Shown: positions 25,682-35,048, numbered from the stretch's first letter. The stretch is 64,000 nt of DNA from Pelatocladus maniniholoensis HA4357-MV3 (GCA_019359115.1 JAHHHW010000167.1:40299-104298); one strand, 5' to 3'. The notes: generated by a model from the sequence alone, not told the origin. Made by a program: numbers and translations.

Positions 25682-27193
25682 ATGAAAGAAGAGCTCAATA
25701 TCCTCATTCAAGCTCAATACCCTTTAATCTACCTTGTGACCTCCGAGGAAGAGCGGGCTGAGCAGGCTATCTTTACAATCGCTCAATCGTCAAAACCACA
25801 ACGGCGAGTGTACGTTTGGACAGTAACTCACGGCATCGTGGAGTATGGTCAACCCCGGAATGTAGGTCAGCATAATACTGTTTCACCAGAAGCGGCGATT
25901 GATTGGATTATCCGGCAAAGAGAACCTGGTATATTTATTCTTAAAGATTTACATCCTTTTATAGATGCGCCTGCAACAACAAGGTCTTTACGGGATGCGA
26001 TCGCCAGCTTTAAAGGCACGCAAAAGAACATCATTTTGATGTCACCGATGCAGCAGGTACCCATTGAACTGGAAAAAGAAGTAGTTGTTTTAGACTTTGC
26101 GCTTCCAGATATGGGTGAGTTGAATAAAGTATTAACTCATCACATAGACAATAATCGTGGGCGACGACTACCAACAGAAGCACGGGAAAAACTTCTCAGA
26201 GCTGCTTTAGGATTAACTAAAGACGAAGCTGAAAAAGTATATCGTAAAGCCCAGGTAACAACGGGACGCTTAACAGAAGAAGAAGTTGATATAGTTTTAT
26301 CAGAGAAAAAACAACTAATCCGTCGCAATGGTATATTAGAGTACATAGAAGAAGATGCAACCATTGACGCGGTCGGTGGGTTGGAAGAATTGAAGAAGTG
26401 GTTAAAGCAGCGCTCCAATGCTTTTACTGAAAGGGCGCGGGAATATGGTTTACCTCAACCAAAAGGGATGTTAATTCTCGGTGTTCCGGGTTGTGGTAAG
26501 TCATTGATTGCTAAAACCACATCTCGACTTTGGGGCTTGCCACTGTTGCGGTTAGATATGGGTCGGGTTTATGATGGGTCAATGGTAGGACGTTCGGAAG
26601 CAAATTTACGCAACGCCCTCAAAACTGCTGAATCTATTTCCCCCGCAATATTATTTATCGATGAATTAGATAAATCCTTTGCTGGTAGTACTGGATCTTC
26701 TGATTCTGATGGTGGTACTTCTAGCAGGATATTTGGCTCTTTCCTTACCTGGATGCAAGAGAAAAAATCCCCGGTGTTTGTGATGGCCACTGCAAACCGA
26801 GTGGAAAGATTGCCAGGGGAATTTTTAAGGAAAGGTCGTTTTGATGAAATTTTCTTTGTGGATCTGCCCACACCCGAAGAACGACAAGATATATTTAAGA
26901 TCCACCTCAATAAGCGCCGGAAAGACATCTCTAGGTTTGACTTAGAACAGTTGTCTAAAATGTCAGATGGCTTCTCTGGAGCAGAAATTGAACAGGCGAT
27001 CGTCGCGGCGATGTATGAAGCTTTCGCCCAAGATCGGGAGTTCACTCAATTAGATATTATTGCTGCGCTCAAAGCGACATTGCCGTTGTCTCGGACGATG
27101 CAAGAACAGGTAACAGCCCTTAGAGATTGGGCTAGACAGCGTGCGCGACCCGCAGCGTCTTCCATTGCTGAATATCAGCGAATGGAATTCTAA
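25682..27193 (+). CDS. ycf46: AAA ATPase Ycf46
   Basis: The 503-residue protein has an N-terminal domain (MKEELNILIQAQYPLIYLVT) and a single AAA module with Walker A GVPGCGKS (about residues 262-269), Walker B ILFIDELDK and an arginine-finger region (NRVERLPGEFLRKGRFDEIF). This layout matches Ycf46, encoded in red-algal plastids and cyanobacteria. The Synechocystis member has been linked to regulation of photosynthesis and CO2 uptake. The RHH gene lies upstream and ycf35 downstream; hairpins at 27201-27277 separate the latter. Confidence 0.9.
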   Translation: MKEELNILIQAQYPLIYLVTSEEERAEQAIFTIAQSSKPQRRVYVWTVTHGIVEYGQPRNVGQHNTVSPEAAIDWIIRQREPGIFILKDLHPFIDAPATTRSLRDAIASFKGTQKNIILMSPMQQVPIELEKEVVVLDFALPDMGELNKVLTHHIDNNRGRRLPTEAREKLLRAALGLTKDEAEKVYRKAQVTTGRLTEEEVDIVLSEKKQLIRRNGILEYIEEDATIDAVGGLEELKKWLKQRSNAFTERAREYGLPQPKGMLILGVPGCGKSLIAKTTSRLWGLPLLRLDMGRVYDGSMVGRSEANLRNALKTAESISPAILFIDELDKSFAGSTGSSDSDGGTSSRIFGSFLTWMQEKKSPVFVMATANRVERLPGEFLRKGRFDEIFFVDLPTPEERQDIFKIHLNKRRKDISRFDLEQLSKMSDGFSGAEIEQAIVAAMYEAFAQDREFTQLDIIAALKATLPLSRTMQEQVTALRDWARQRARPAASSIAEYQRMEF

Positions 27194-27200
27194 AAGCTTT

Positions 27201-27277
27201 CCCCTGTGAACGCAGGGGGGAAGAGCTAGCACTAAAAGCTAGCTGTTAATAAAAAAACCGCGTTCTGCTAAACGCGG
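27201..27277. terminator. Three consecutive hairpins between ycf46 and ycf35
   Basis: The hairpins are CCCCTG/CAGGGG (27201-27206 with 27213-27218), AGCTAGC/GCTAGCT (27224-27230 with 27238-27244), and CCGCGTT/AACGCGG (27258-27264 with 27271-27277). None is followed by a T run on the plus strand, so termination is not certain; the last has an A run before it and could act on the minus strand. They may be processing or attenuation structures. Confidence 0.45.
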
Positions 27278-27338
27278 CTTACTCTCAAACAAACTAAACT
27301 GTTGTCCTTTTTCTCTACTCTCTTTGGAGGAAACCCAA

Positions 27339-27689
27339 ATGTCTCATTTTAGCACTCTGCGTACCAAAATTACCGAAGCTGAAATCCTCAAGCAATCCTT
27401 GCGCGATCTAGGTATTAGCGTAAAAACCGAAGCTGATGTTCGCGGTTACAACGGTCAGCGTGTTCGTGCTGACATCGTAGCAGTATTGGAAGGCGAATAT
27501 GACCTCGGTTGGTCTCGCAACAGCGATGGTTCTTTTGATCTAATCGCAGACCTGTGGGGTGTTGCTAAGAAGCATAATCAGACCGAACTGATTAACTCCA
27601 TCAACCAAAAGTATGCTGTTAACAAGACCTTGACAGAAGTAAAACAGCGCGGTTTGCAAAATGCCAATGTTAAGTTGGTATTGCAATAG
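27339..27689 (+). CDS. ycf35: Ycf35 (DUF1257 protein)
   Basis: The 116-residue protein MSHFSTLRTKITEAEILKQS, then LRDLGISVKTEADVRGYNGQ and VLEGEYDLGWSRNSDGSFDL, matches the DUF1257/Ycf35 family found in cyanobacteria and plastids; function is not established. The ATG at 27339 follows GGAGG with a good spacing; an open TTG frame 15 nt earlier overlaps the ribosome binding site and is not used. It sits downstream of ycf46 and ends before a strong terminator. Confidence 0.9.
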   Translation: MSHFSTLRTKITEAEILKQSLRDLGISVKTEADVRGYNGQRVRADIVAVLEGEYDLGWSRNSDGSFDLIADLWGVAKKHNQTELINSINQKYAVNKTLTEVKQRGLQNANVKLVLQ

Positions 27690-27718
27690 TAATTTATCTG
27701 CGCGTTCCCAAAGCTGCA

Positions 27719-27758
27719 CGGGTTAACCTTAGTTAATAGCGGTTAACCCGCTTTTTTT
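27719..27758 (+). terminator. Rho-independent terminator after ycf35
   Basis: The perfect 10-bp stem CGGGTTAACC (27719-27728) and GGTTAACCCG (27741-27750) has a 12-nt loop and is followed by CTTTTTTT. Confidence 0.9.
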
Positions 27759-27936
27759 CCCGACTGGATTCACTTCCAGTCGTTGTTTTTTTACAAACAA
27801 CCTCTTTATGTTTAGTATAGATTTAGTTTACTATTTTTAATCCAATATTTGTAATTTAACATTTTTTAATAAAAAATTGTAGCTGCTTTTAATCAAAACC
27901 CAGTTGTCAAAAAGTTACTGGGTTTACAAATTCTGT

Positions 27937-28278
27937 TCAAGCCTGAATCACAGGAAATAGCACTTCGGTGATGTAAGACTCATTATCTTGTTGATGTTCT
28001 ACTAATAGTTGATACAGCTGATCCACCTGTTCTCGGTTGTCTGCACTCAAAGCAAGGTGATGTAATCCTGGAGAATAACGGTCATGTTTTTGATTCAGTG
28101 ATTTTGGGTTTGAGGGAGAAATGGTAATGACTCCATTAGGACTTGCCTAAAGAATTAACTGCGGTGTGTTTTCTGCTTGTTCATAACCCAGAAATTCTAA
28201 AAGCGTCTTGTAGAATGCTTCTGATCGCTCTAAATCGGCAACAGTTAGGGCTATGTGATTGATAGTTCCAAGTTTCAT
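27937..28278 (-). pseudogene. VOC (glyoxalase-like) protein with in-frame amber stop
   Basis: Read from the ATG at 28278, the frame gives MKLGTINHIALTVADLERSE, then AFYKTLLEFLGYEQ, the start of a vicinal-oxygen-chelate fold protein. It hits TAG at 28147-28149 (codon 44), where relatives usually have Trp (LILW-ASPNG). After the stop the same frame continues ASPNGVITISPSNPKSLNQK, then HDRYSPGLHHLALSADNREQ, to a TGA at 27937. The last 20 residues no longer look like the family, so the C-terminus may also be damaged. A single TGG-to-TAG change explains the main lesion. Confidence 0.75.
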
Positions 28279-28394
28279 CTTTGCTTGTCGAATCTGTTGT
28301 TTTCCAGTACACACCCTCCCATAAGGGCAGAGTCAACTCATGAAAAAATCTAAAATCGTGAGATGCTGGTTGATTGATTAGTTAAATTTTTTAA

Positions 28395-29366
28395 ATGGCT
28401 GCTGTTGATTCTGTATTTGTTATCGTCCCCGCAACTACCGCAAATTTGGGGCCGGGTTTTGATTGTATCGGTGCGGCTTTAACGCTGTACAACGAGTTTA
28501 AGTTTATGCGTGTGGAGTCATCTTTTCCTTTGCAAGGAGAAGTAGAAAAGGTGAAAATAACTATCACTGGTGCAGAAGCTGAACACATGCAAACTGATGA
28601 GAGTAATTTGCTCTATCAGTCATTTGTAAAGTTATATCAACACTTGGAGCAAACTCCACCACCCTTGCAAATTGAGATCAAGTTGGGTGTGCCGTTAGCA
28701 CGAGGTTTGGGTAGTTCAGCAACGGCTATTGTTGGCGGTTTAGTAGGCGCAAATGTGTTAGCGGGTGAACCTCTGAGTCAGTCACAGATAATGGAGTTAG
28801 CGATCGCCATCGAAGGACACCCAGATAATGTAGTACCAGCCTTGTTGGGTGGTTGTCGTTTGGCGGCTACGGGGGTAGAAAATCAACCGCAGAGGCGCAG
28901 AGAAGGCGGAGAATGGGAAATTTGTGAGGTTCCTTGGTGTGAGAATATTGTCCCTGTGGTGGCAATTCCAGATTTTGAACTTTCCACAAAAGAGGCGCGA
29001 CAGGTCTTACCTACTCAAGTGAGTCGTGCAGATGCAATTTTTAACACGGCGCATTTGGGGTTGTTGTTGCGCGGTTTGGAGACTGGGAACGGAGATTGGT
29101 TAAAGGCTGCTTTGCAAGATAAGTTACATCAGCCTTATCGGAAAGGACTGATTCAAGGTTACGATGCAGTTAAGGCTGCTGCTATTGCTGCTGGTGCTTA
29201 CGGTATGGTGATTAGTGGTGCAGGTCCAACTTTGTTAGCACTAACTGATACAAACAATTCGGAAGCAGTGGCGGTGGCGATGTCAGCTGCTTGGCAGTCT
29301 CAAGGAATTTCGTCTGTAGTGCGATCGCTTGAAATTGATACTCAAGGAGCAAGGAGTTTTTATTAG
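28395..29366 (+). CDS. thrB: Homoserine kinase ThrB
   Basis: The 323-residue GHMP-family kinase phosphorylates homoserine for threonine synthesis. It starts [20 protein letters not shown], carries the phosphate-binding [16 protein letters not shown], and near the end [14 protein letters not shown]. An insertion [13 protein letters not shown] (about residues 163-175) is encoded by a segment (28884-28908) that looks like a dispersed CGCAGAGGCGCAGAG repeat, acquired in frame. It is otherwise of normal length. Confidence 0.96.
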   Translation: MAAVDSVFVIVPATTANLGPGFDCIGAALTLYNEFKFMRVESSFPLQGEVEKVKITITGAEAEHMQTDESNLLYQSFVKLYQHLEQTPPPLQIEIKLGVPLARGLGSSATAIVGGLVGANVLAGEPLSQSQIMELAIAIEGHPDNVVPALLGGCRLAATGVENQPQRRREGGEWEICEVPWCENIVPVVAIPDFELSTKEARQVLPTQVSRADAIFNTAHLGLLLRGLETGNGDWLKAALQDKLHQPYRKGLIQGYDAVKAAAIAAGAYGMVISGAGPTLLALTDTNNSEAVAVAMSAAWQSQGISSVVRSLEIDTQGARSFY

Positions 29367-29462
29367 TCATTGGTCATTGGGGAATAGGTCAATTGACAAA
29401 TGACTAAGGACAAATAACAAATAACAAATAACAAATGACTAATGACAAAGGGCAAATGATCA
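29367..29462. repeat. Tandem repeats ACAAATAACAAATAAC / ACAAATGACTA
   Basis: The gap between thrB and the coiled-coil protein gene consists of short tandem units (TCATTGG, then ACAAATAA and ACAAATGACTA). The start codon of the next gene emerges directly from the repeat. Confidence 0.7.
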
Positions 29463-29975
29463 ATGACTACAGAGCAAATTCTGACAAAAATTGCAGCAGT
29501 TCGTTCTCAAATTGAGGCTCTGCGTGAGGAACGTGCCTGTTTGAGTGTTAGCGTCACACTTCCAGAAAATGATTCACCCCAAGCAATAGCAGAAGCTTAT
29601 CGTCGTTATGCTCGCGAAAATTCCCAATTGATTGCGGAACTCAAAGGGATAGATGATGCGATCGCTGCTTTGGAAGTTCAATTGACCCAAAAACAAGCTC
29701 AGTTACAACAAAGGCAAATATTAGCCAAACAACTTTCCCTAGAGGAACAACTAGAAGAAGCAAGAAAGATTGCTCAGGTTCATGCTCAACGCATTAATGA
29801 ACTTGCGGCGGAACTTGCGACAGAAATACGCGGTCTCAAGGCTTGCGCTGACGAACTCAGTCCGTTGTATTGGCAAGTCTATTACAAGCCGTTTATTACT
29901 GGCTTCAAGACAATCTCGGTTCCCTATGTCCGTTCTGACGGTGATGTCTGGACAATTGTTAACCGCATTGTGTAA
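29463..29975 (+). CDS. Coiled-coil protein of unknown function
   Basis: The 170-residue protein is mostly helical with heptad-like stretches (IAAVRSQIEALREERACL and LEVQLTQKQAQLQQRQILAK, residues 10-110), then a compact C-terminal part SPLYWQVYYKPFITGFKTIS with VPYVRSDGDVWTIVNRIV. I recognise no family. It is followed by a clear terminator, and ndhD1 behind it has its own promoter-like sequence. Confidence 0.65.
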   Translation: MTTEQILTKIAAVRSQIEALREERACLSVSVTLPENDSPQAIAEAYRRYARENSQLIAELKGIDDAIAALEVQLTQKQAQLQQRQILAKQLSLEEQLEEARKIAQVHAQRINELAAELATEIRGLKACADELSPLYWQVYYKPFITGFKTISVPYVRSDGDVWTIVNRIV

Positions 29976-30013
29976 AAAGCAAAATTTTTAAGACAGTTTA
30001 TATTAAGATTTAT

Positions 30014-30040
30014 AACGGTGGCTGGAGCCACCGTTTTTTA
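30014..30040 (+). terminator. Rho-independent terminator
   Basis: The 10-bp stem AACGGTGGCT (30014-30023) and AGCCACCGTT (30026-30035) is followed by TTTTTA (overlapping the stem end). It terminates the coiled-coil protein gene. Confidence 0.9.
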
Positions 30041-30141
30041 TTGGTTTAGCAAAACTTTACATTTAAACTGAGTTTGACAAATATACTGAGTATTTATTAC
30101 TAATATTATTGAAGATTTGATGTTTATAGGGAGAAATATCG

Positions 30142-30171
30142 TTTACAAAACTATTAAGTGCTTAATATAAT
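30142..30171 (+). promoter_or_regulatory. Candidate promoter of ndhD1
   Basis: TTTACA at 30142-30147 and TATAAT at 30166-30171 are separated by 18 nt, about 37 bp before the start codon at 30208. The consensus -10 box makes this one of the better promoter matches in the window, by eye. Confidence 0.5.
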
Positions 30172-30207
30172 GTAATTAAAAGTAAAAACGAAAAACGATT
30201 GTCAGTG

Positions 30208-31818
30208 ATGATTGCTCAATTTCCTTGGTTAACAACCATAATTGCCTTGCCTTTGGTGGCTGCCTTAGCCATTCCGCTCATCCCAGATAAAGAAGGCAAA
30301 ACTGCCCGGTGGTATGCTCTGGGAGTTGCGATCGCCGATTTTGGATTAATGATTTCTGCTTTTTGGCAGAGCTACGATTTTCAAAGTTCAGCATTTCAAC
30401 TTATAGAAAAATATCCTTGGATTCCGCAATTAGGTTTAAACTGGTCTGTTGCAGTCGATGGATTATCAATGCCTTTAATACTGCTGACAGGCTTAATTAA
30501 CACCCTCGCAATCTTCGCGGCTTGGAAAGTAACCAACAAGCCGCGTTTGTTTTATGGTTTGATGTTGGCGTTATACAGCGCTCAACTTGGCGTATTTGTT
30601 GCCCAAGATTTGCTGCTGTTCTTCTTAATGTGGGAAATCGAATTAGTACCCGTCTACCTGTTGATTTCCATCTGGGGAGGAGAAAAGCGCCGTTATGCAG
30701 CTACTAAATTTATTCTTTATACCGCCGCAGCTTCTATATTTATCTTGGTAGCAGCTTTTGCAATGGCATTCTCTGGCGATACCGTAAGTTTCGATATGGC
30801 AACTCTCGGAGCCAAACAATATCCCAGAATTTTAGAATTATTGGTTTACGCAGGTTTCTTAATCGCCTTTGGTGTCAAACTACCAATTTTCCCTCTCCAC
30901 ACTTGGCTACCCGATGCTCACGGTGAAGCTTCTGCACCTGGTTCGATGATTTTGGCTGGTGTGTTGTTAAAGATGGGTGGTTATGCGCTGATTCGCATCA
31001 ACATGGAGATGCTAACCAATGCTCATGTTTACTTCGCTCCAGTTCTGGCAGTTTTAGGTGTAGTCAATATTATCTACGGTGCTTGTTGTGCCTTTGCTCA
31101 AACCAACCTCAAGCGTCGTTTAGCCTACTCTTCGATCGCTCACATGGGATTTGTGCTGGTTGGTATCGCTTCCTATACAGAAATTGGTATGAGCGGTGCT
31201 GTACTACAAATGATTTCCCACGGTTTGATTGCTGCTAGCTTGTTCTTCCTTTCTGGTGTCACTTACGAACGCACCCACACCTTAATGATGGATCAAATGG
31301 GTGGTATCGCCAAACTCATGCCTAGAACCTTCGCTCTATTTACAGTCGGTGCAATGGCTTCTCTAGCGTTACCAGGGATGAGCGGTTTTGTAGGTGAGTT
31401 GATGGTATTCCTGGGTATTGCTACCAGCGATGTTTACAGTTCCAGTTTCAAAATTGTAGTTGTATTACTGTCTGCTGTAGGCGTGATTCTGACTCCGATT
31501 TATCTGTTGTCGATGTTGCGTCAAGTATTCTACGGTAAGCAGAATACAGAATTACATCTCGATGCAGTAGTCCTCGATGTCAAACCCCGCGAACTGTTCA
31601 TCACTGCTTGTCTTTTACTTCCAATCATCGGTATCGGCTTGTATCCCAAATTGGCAACCAAAACCTACGATGTCAAGACTGTAGAAGTTGCAGCCCATGC
31701 TCGTCAGTTTCTACCAGTAGTTGCTAGGCAACAGCCATCAAGTTTATATTCAACTATTATGACCGCGCCAACATTGGCAAATTCACAAGTTCCAAGTTTG
31801 GTTAATATTGCTGATTAA
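30208..31818 (+). CDS. ndhD1: NDH-1 complex subunit NdhD (NdhD1/D2 type)
   Basis: The 536-residue polytopic membrane protein is homologous to antiporter-like subunit NuoM. It has [17 protein letters not shown] and [20 protein letters not shown], typical of the proton-pumping module, and the N-terminus ([20 protein letters not shown]) and C-terminal tail of the D1/D2 isoforms, which serve respiration and cyclic electron flow. I chose ATG 30208; TTG 30199 and GTG 30205 are also in frame. It is distinct from the NdhD3 copy at 48835-50331. D1 rather than D2 is a guess. Confidence 0.88.
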   Translation: MIAQFPWLTTIIALPLVAALAIPLIPDKEGKTARWYALGVAIADFGLMISAFWQSYDFQSSAFQLIEKYPWIPQLGLNWSVAVDGLSMPLILLTGLINTLAIFAAWKVTNKPRLFYGLMLALYSAQLGVFVAQDLLLFFLMWEIELVPVYLLISIWGGEKRRYAATKFILYTAAASIFILVAAFAMAFSGDTVSFDMATLGAKQYPRILELLVYAGFLIAFGVKLPIFPLHTWLPDAHGEASAPGSMILAGVLLKMGGYALIRINMEMLTNAHVYFAPVLAVLGVVNIIYGACCAFAQTNLKRRLAYSSIAHMGFVLVGIASYTEIGMSGAVLQMISHGLIAASLFFLSGVTYERTHTLMMDQMGGIAKLMPRTFALFTVGAMASLALPGMSGFVGELMVFLGIATSDVYSSSFKIVVVLLSAVGVILTPIYLLSMLRQVFYGKQNTELHLDAVVLDVKPRELFITACLLLPIIGIGLYPKLATKTYDVKTVEVAAHARQFLPVVARQQPSSLYSTIMTAPTLANSQVPSLVNIAD

Positions 31819-31944
31819 TATTTCAAGGGCTGGTGCTATTAAATAAGCTTAGAAAGAAAAGGTGGGGGTGATTTTGCGATCGCCCCCACAGTTGTTTATA
31901 TTGCTTACAGGCAAATACTCTATCGAAATGTAGAGGAGAAAGTA

Positions 31945-32400
31945 GTGAGTGCTTCATATACCGGAGGTTGTCAGTGTGGACAGATTCGTTATGAAATTCG
32001 TGCTGAACCTTTAACTCTTTATTTATGTCATTGCAAAGAATGTCAAAAACAATCATCTAGTGCTTTTGGTATGTCTCTGACAGCCCCAAGAGATGCTGTT
32101 GTCGTCGTTCAAGGACAACCAAAAGCCTGGACTCGTAAAGCCGATAGTGGACGCGAGGTGAAGTGTCTGTTTTGCGATAACTGCGGAACAAGATTGTTTC
32201 ATGATCGTGCTTACAATCAACAGACAATCAACGTCAAAGCCGGAACTTTAGATGATACCAGTTGGTTACGTCCTGTGGGTAACATCTGGACAAGCAGCGC
32301 CCAGCCTTGGGTGTTAATTTCTGACGAGTTGCTTAATTATGAAGGACAACCACAAGATGTGCATCCATTGTGGGAAAAATGGACACAACACCTCGGATAA
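31945..32400 (+). CDS. GFA-family zinc-binding protein
   Basis: The 151-residue protein has the cysteine pattern of the Gfa/centromere-V-like fold: GGCQCGQIRY at residues 7-16, LCHCKECQKQSSSAFG, and CLFCDNCGTRLFHD. Members bind zinc; the founding member was described as S-(hydroxymethyl)glutathione synthase but most are uncharacterised. It starts at GTG 31945 and stands alone after a GTGGGGG/CCCCCAC hairpin near 31863-31890. Confidence 0.85.
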   Translation: MSASYTGGCQCGQIRYEIRAEPLTLYLCHCKECQKQSSSAFGMSLTAPRDAVVVVQGQPKAWTRKADSGREVKCLFCDNCGTRLFHDRAYNQQTINVKAGTLDDTSWLRPVGNIWTSSAQPWVLISDELLNYEGQPQDVHPLWEKWTQHLG

Positions 32401-32406
32401 GTCTAT

Positions 32407-32532
32407 TTATTTTTTGTTATTTTTTGGGTTGATTTTCTCTAGTTGTTGAGCAATTACAGTTGCATCTTTTCCAAAAAAAGTTTCGCGATCGCCATTACTC
32501 CAAGTGATGCGACAAGCAAACCGCCAACACAT
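32407..32532 (-). CDS. Possible small protein, 41 residues
   Basis: A minus-strand frame from ATG 32532 gives MCWRFACRITWSNGDRETFF followed by GKDATVIAQQLEKINPKN. The composition (TWSNGDRETFFGKDA, then an amphipathic helix) looks protein-like and the frame stays open upstream for some 14 more codons without an ATG. It lies antisense between two plus-strand genes in an otherwise empty 271-bp gap. It may be a true small gene or the tail of a lost one. Confidence 0.3.
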   Translation of the reverse strand: MCWRFACRITWSNGDRETFFGKDATVIAQQLEKINPKNNKK

Positions 32533-32671
32533 AATAATTGTGGCTAGAGAAGCGGTTGTTTGCTGTCCAGGCGAGAACTGCTTTCTCTATATTTAGTATG
32601 CGTTAACTTGCTTTCGCATCAATTAGTTCACGTGATTTTGTTAACGGTAAATTCATGCTATGAATTAATAC

Positions 32672-32893
32672 ATGGAAAAAAACTATGTGTCTAAAATCGC
32701 AAAACTCCGAGAAGAACAAGGCCTAACACAGCGTCAAATCGCAGAGAGGCTAGGCGTTGATGTATCTACGGTTCGGAACTGGGAAAAGGGTAGAGAAGGT
32801 GTAAAAATGTTTGTCAGAGTTGCAAAACTCTGTGAACTGTTTGATTGCCAACCTACAGATTTATTTGAAGAGGAAAAGATTGGCAATGATTGA
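32672..32893 (+). CDS. XRE-family HTH protein
   Basis: This 73-residue protein is essentially one lambda-repressor-type helix-turn-helix (KIAKLREEQGLTQRQIAERL, then GVDVSTVRNWEKGREGV), followed by AKLCELFDCQPTDLFEEE. Its stop codon overlaps the start of the methyltransferase gene by 8 bp (32886-32893), indicating translational coupling. It may regulate the pair; it lacks a ligand or protease domain. Confidence 0.85.
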   Translation: MEKNYVSKIAKLREEQGLTQRQIAERLGVDVSTVRNWEKGREGVKMFVRVAKLCELFDCQPTDLFEEEKIGND

Positions 32894-33560
32894 CAAAATT
32901 AGGAATGATTTTGATCGCATTGCTTTGCATGATCAACAGGGTTGGAATCACAACAATCACTATCACCGTTTTTTACTCAAACAGTTACCAGCAAAATGCA
33001 AAACAGTGCTTGAGATTGGTTGCGGAACTGGTGAATTTTCACGTCTTCTGGCTCAATATACAGACAAAGTTGTTGCAATCGACTTATCCCCGAATATGAT
33101 TGAAGTTGCCAAGCGACGCTCAAGAAATTATCAAAACATTGATTTTCAAGTTGCTGATATTTTGCAGTGGAATTTTCCAGTCGAGCAATTTGATGCGATC
33201 GCTTCAATAGCTACAGTTCATCATCTACCACTAGAAAACTTACTCCCCAGTCTGAAAACTGCTTTAAAGCCTAGTGGTAAGCTAATAATTTTAGATTTGT
33301 TAGAGCATGAAAACCTAAAAGACATGTTGAGCGATTTGATTGCTGTTCCACTCAACTGGTTACTTCAGCAAACCCTAAATAGACATATTCAACAGTCACC
33401 AGAAGCAGCAGAAGCGATGAGAGAGCATCTTCGTACAGACAAGTACCTTACTCTATCGCAAGCACAACAAATATATACAAACACATTGAAAAAAACTAAA
33501 GTAAGAAAACACTTGTTTTGGCGTTATTCAGTAGTTTGGGAAAAGTCGGCTGTGGTATAA
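32886..33560 (+). CDS. Class I SAM-dependent methyltransferase
   Basis: From ATG 32886 the protein has 224 residues with the SAM-binding motif TVLEIGCGTGEFSRLLAQY (motif I), VVAIDLSPNMIEVAKRRS, FDAIASIATVHHLP and LKPSGKLIILDLLEHE. The substrate is unknown. An open frame extends upstream to 32811 but overlaps the HTH gene; the ATG overlapping the HTH stop codon is preferred. The tail includes HLFWRYSVVWEK, common in this UbiE/Methyltransf_11-like group. Confidence 0.88.
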   Translation: MIDKIRNDFDRIALHDQQGWNHNNHYHRFLLKQLPAKCKTVLEIGCGTGEFSRLLAQYTDKVVAIDLSPNMIEVAKRRSRNYQNIDFQVADILQWNFPVEQFDAIASIATVHHLPLENLLPSLKTALKPSGKLIILDLLEHENLKDMLSDLIAVPLNWLLQQTLNRHIQQSPEAAEAMREHLRTDKYLTLSQAQQIYTNTLKKTKVRKHLFWRYSVVWEKSAVV

Positions 33561-33593
33561 GGGACTTCCAAATAAAAAATATCCATTTCACAG

Positions 33594-34880
33594 CTATTTA
33601 ATTTTTGAGTGTTTCAAAAAATCCCCAATTAAATACAACGAACCACATAAAACGACTAAATCTTCTTTCAAAGAAAAAGCTACTTCTAGCGCAGATGCTA
33701 CATTTGGAAAACAATTACAAACACTTAACTCTGGACAAATCTCATTAGCTAATTTTGCTAATTCATCAGGATTTGCTGAACTATGATCAGGTACTGATAC
33801 TAAATACAACTGGTCATTTGGTCTAAGTAAAGCTTGAAAAATTTCCTGATGGTCTTTTGTAGAAAGCATTCCCATCACCCAAGTCACGCTTATTTTGGAT
33901 TGGGTGTCAGTTTGTTTAGTATTTAATAAAACATCTAGATAATTTCGCAAAACTTGAGCAGCAGCTGGGTTATGAGCGCCATCAAGCAATAGTTGATGAT
34001 TCTTCCAAGTCATCCATTGCATCCGTCCTGGCCACTTGGTTTTGCCCATACCATTAATAATGGCTTGCTCAGAAATTTGCCAATTATTTTGTTGCAAAAT
34101 TTCTAAAGCAGATAAAGCTATGGCTGAATTCGTCAACTGAATCTGTCCCTGTAGCGGTAGGAGATACTTTATTTTTTTGGAATCAAAAACTGATTGATAT
34201 TCTACCCATTCGTGATCTATTTGATGTGCTGGTTTTGGTGTAAAGATAGGACATTCTAGTTCTGCAATACGCGATCGCACAACTTGTTCTGCATCAGGTG
34301 GTAAGGGGCCAATCACCACCGGACATCCTGGTTTGAGAATCCCCGCTTTTTCTCTAGCGATATCAGCAACGGTGGGGCCGAGTATTTGCCAATGTTCGCG
34401 ACTAATAGATGTAATAATGGTCACAAGAGGTTTTTCGCAAACGTTGGTAGCATCCAAGCGTCCTCCCAATCCAACTTCTACTACTGCGACATCAACTTTT
34501 TGTTGAGCGAAATATAACCAAGCTGCGGCGGTAATCACCTCAAACTGAGTTGGTGGGTCATCATTTGGGGAGATAGCAGCTTTAACTTCTAGTAATAATT
34601 CGCAAAATTCTTTAGAAGAAATTGGCTGTTGGTTAATACAAATGCGTTCTGTCCAATCAACTAAATGGGGAGATATGTAGCGTCCGGTGCGATATCCCGC
34701 CTCCGTAATCACCGAAGAAAGATAGGCACAAACAGAACCTTTACCGTTAGTACCAGCAACATGAATTACCGGAACTTGATGATGGGGATTACCAAGATTT
34801 GCCAACAACTTTTGGCTGGATTCAAGTCCCAAGCGCACACCAAAATGTTGGAAAGGTTTTAATAAAGAGTCTATATCCAC
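33594..34880 (-). CDS. folC: Folylpolyglutamate synthase / dihydrofolate synthase FolC
   Basis: The 428-residue Mur-ligase-type enzyme has the P-loop VIHVAGTNGKGSVCAYLSSV (about residues 37-56), FEVITAAAWLYFA, EVGLGGRLDATNVCEKPLVT and LLLDGAHNPAAAQVL. It adds glutamate to folates and, in bifunctional forms, to dihydropteroate. Its gene converges with the methyltransferase gene, with only 33 bp between them. Confidence 0.95.
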   Translation of the reverse strand: MDIDSLLKPFQHFGVRLGLESSQKLLANLGNPHHQVPVIHVAGTNGKGSVCAYLSSVITEAGYRTGRYISPHLVDWTERICINQQPISSKEFCELLLEVKAAISPNDDPPTQFEVITAAAWLYFAQQKVDVAVVEVGLGGRLDATNVCEKPLVTIITSISREHWQILGPTVADIAREKAGILKPGCPVVIGPLPPDAEQVVRSRIAELECPIFTPKPAHQIDHEWVEYQSVFDSKKIKYLLPLQGQIQLTNSAIALSALEILQQNNWQISEQAIINGMGKTKWPGRMQWMTWKNHQLLLDGAHNPAAAQVLRNYLDVLLNTKQTDTQSKISVTWVMGMLSTKDHQEIFQALLRPNDQLYLVSVPDHSSANPDELAKLANEICPELSVCNCFPNVASALEVAFSLKEDLVVLCGSLYLIGDFLKHSKIK

Positions 34881-34947
34881 AAGTTTTTAAAGGTTGATGG
34901 TTGGTAGTTAGCCTGACATTTTACACCTTCTCCATAAAAGTAAGATA

Positions 34948-35000
34948 TTAGGACTTACGAAAAACTACACCCTGTAGGGTCAATTCATGAATTGACCTAC
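34948..35000. repeat. Interspersed repeat: TTAGGACTTACG end and GGTCAATTCATGAATTGACC palindrome
   Basis: TTAGGACTTACG at 34948-34959 matches the end of the MITE at 2753-2933. It is followed by GTAGGGTCAATTCATGAATTGACCTAC (in parts: GTAGGGTCAATTC, ATGAATTGACCTAC), an almost perfect palindrome. The opposite end of the element is not clear, so this is probably a degraded copy. Confidence 0.5.
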
Positions 35001-35048
35001 CTTTAAATCAGAGTTTTGACTATTGTTTGCTTAAGTCAAGCGTAACAC

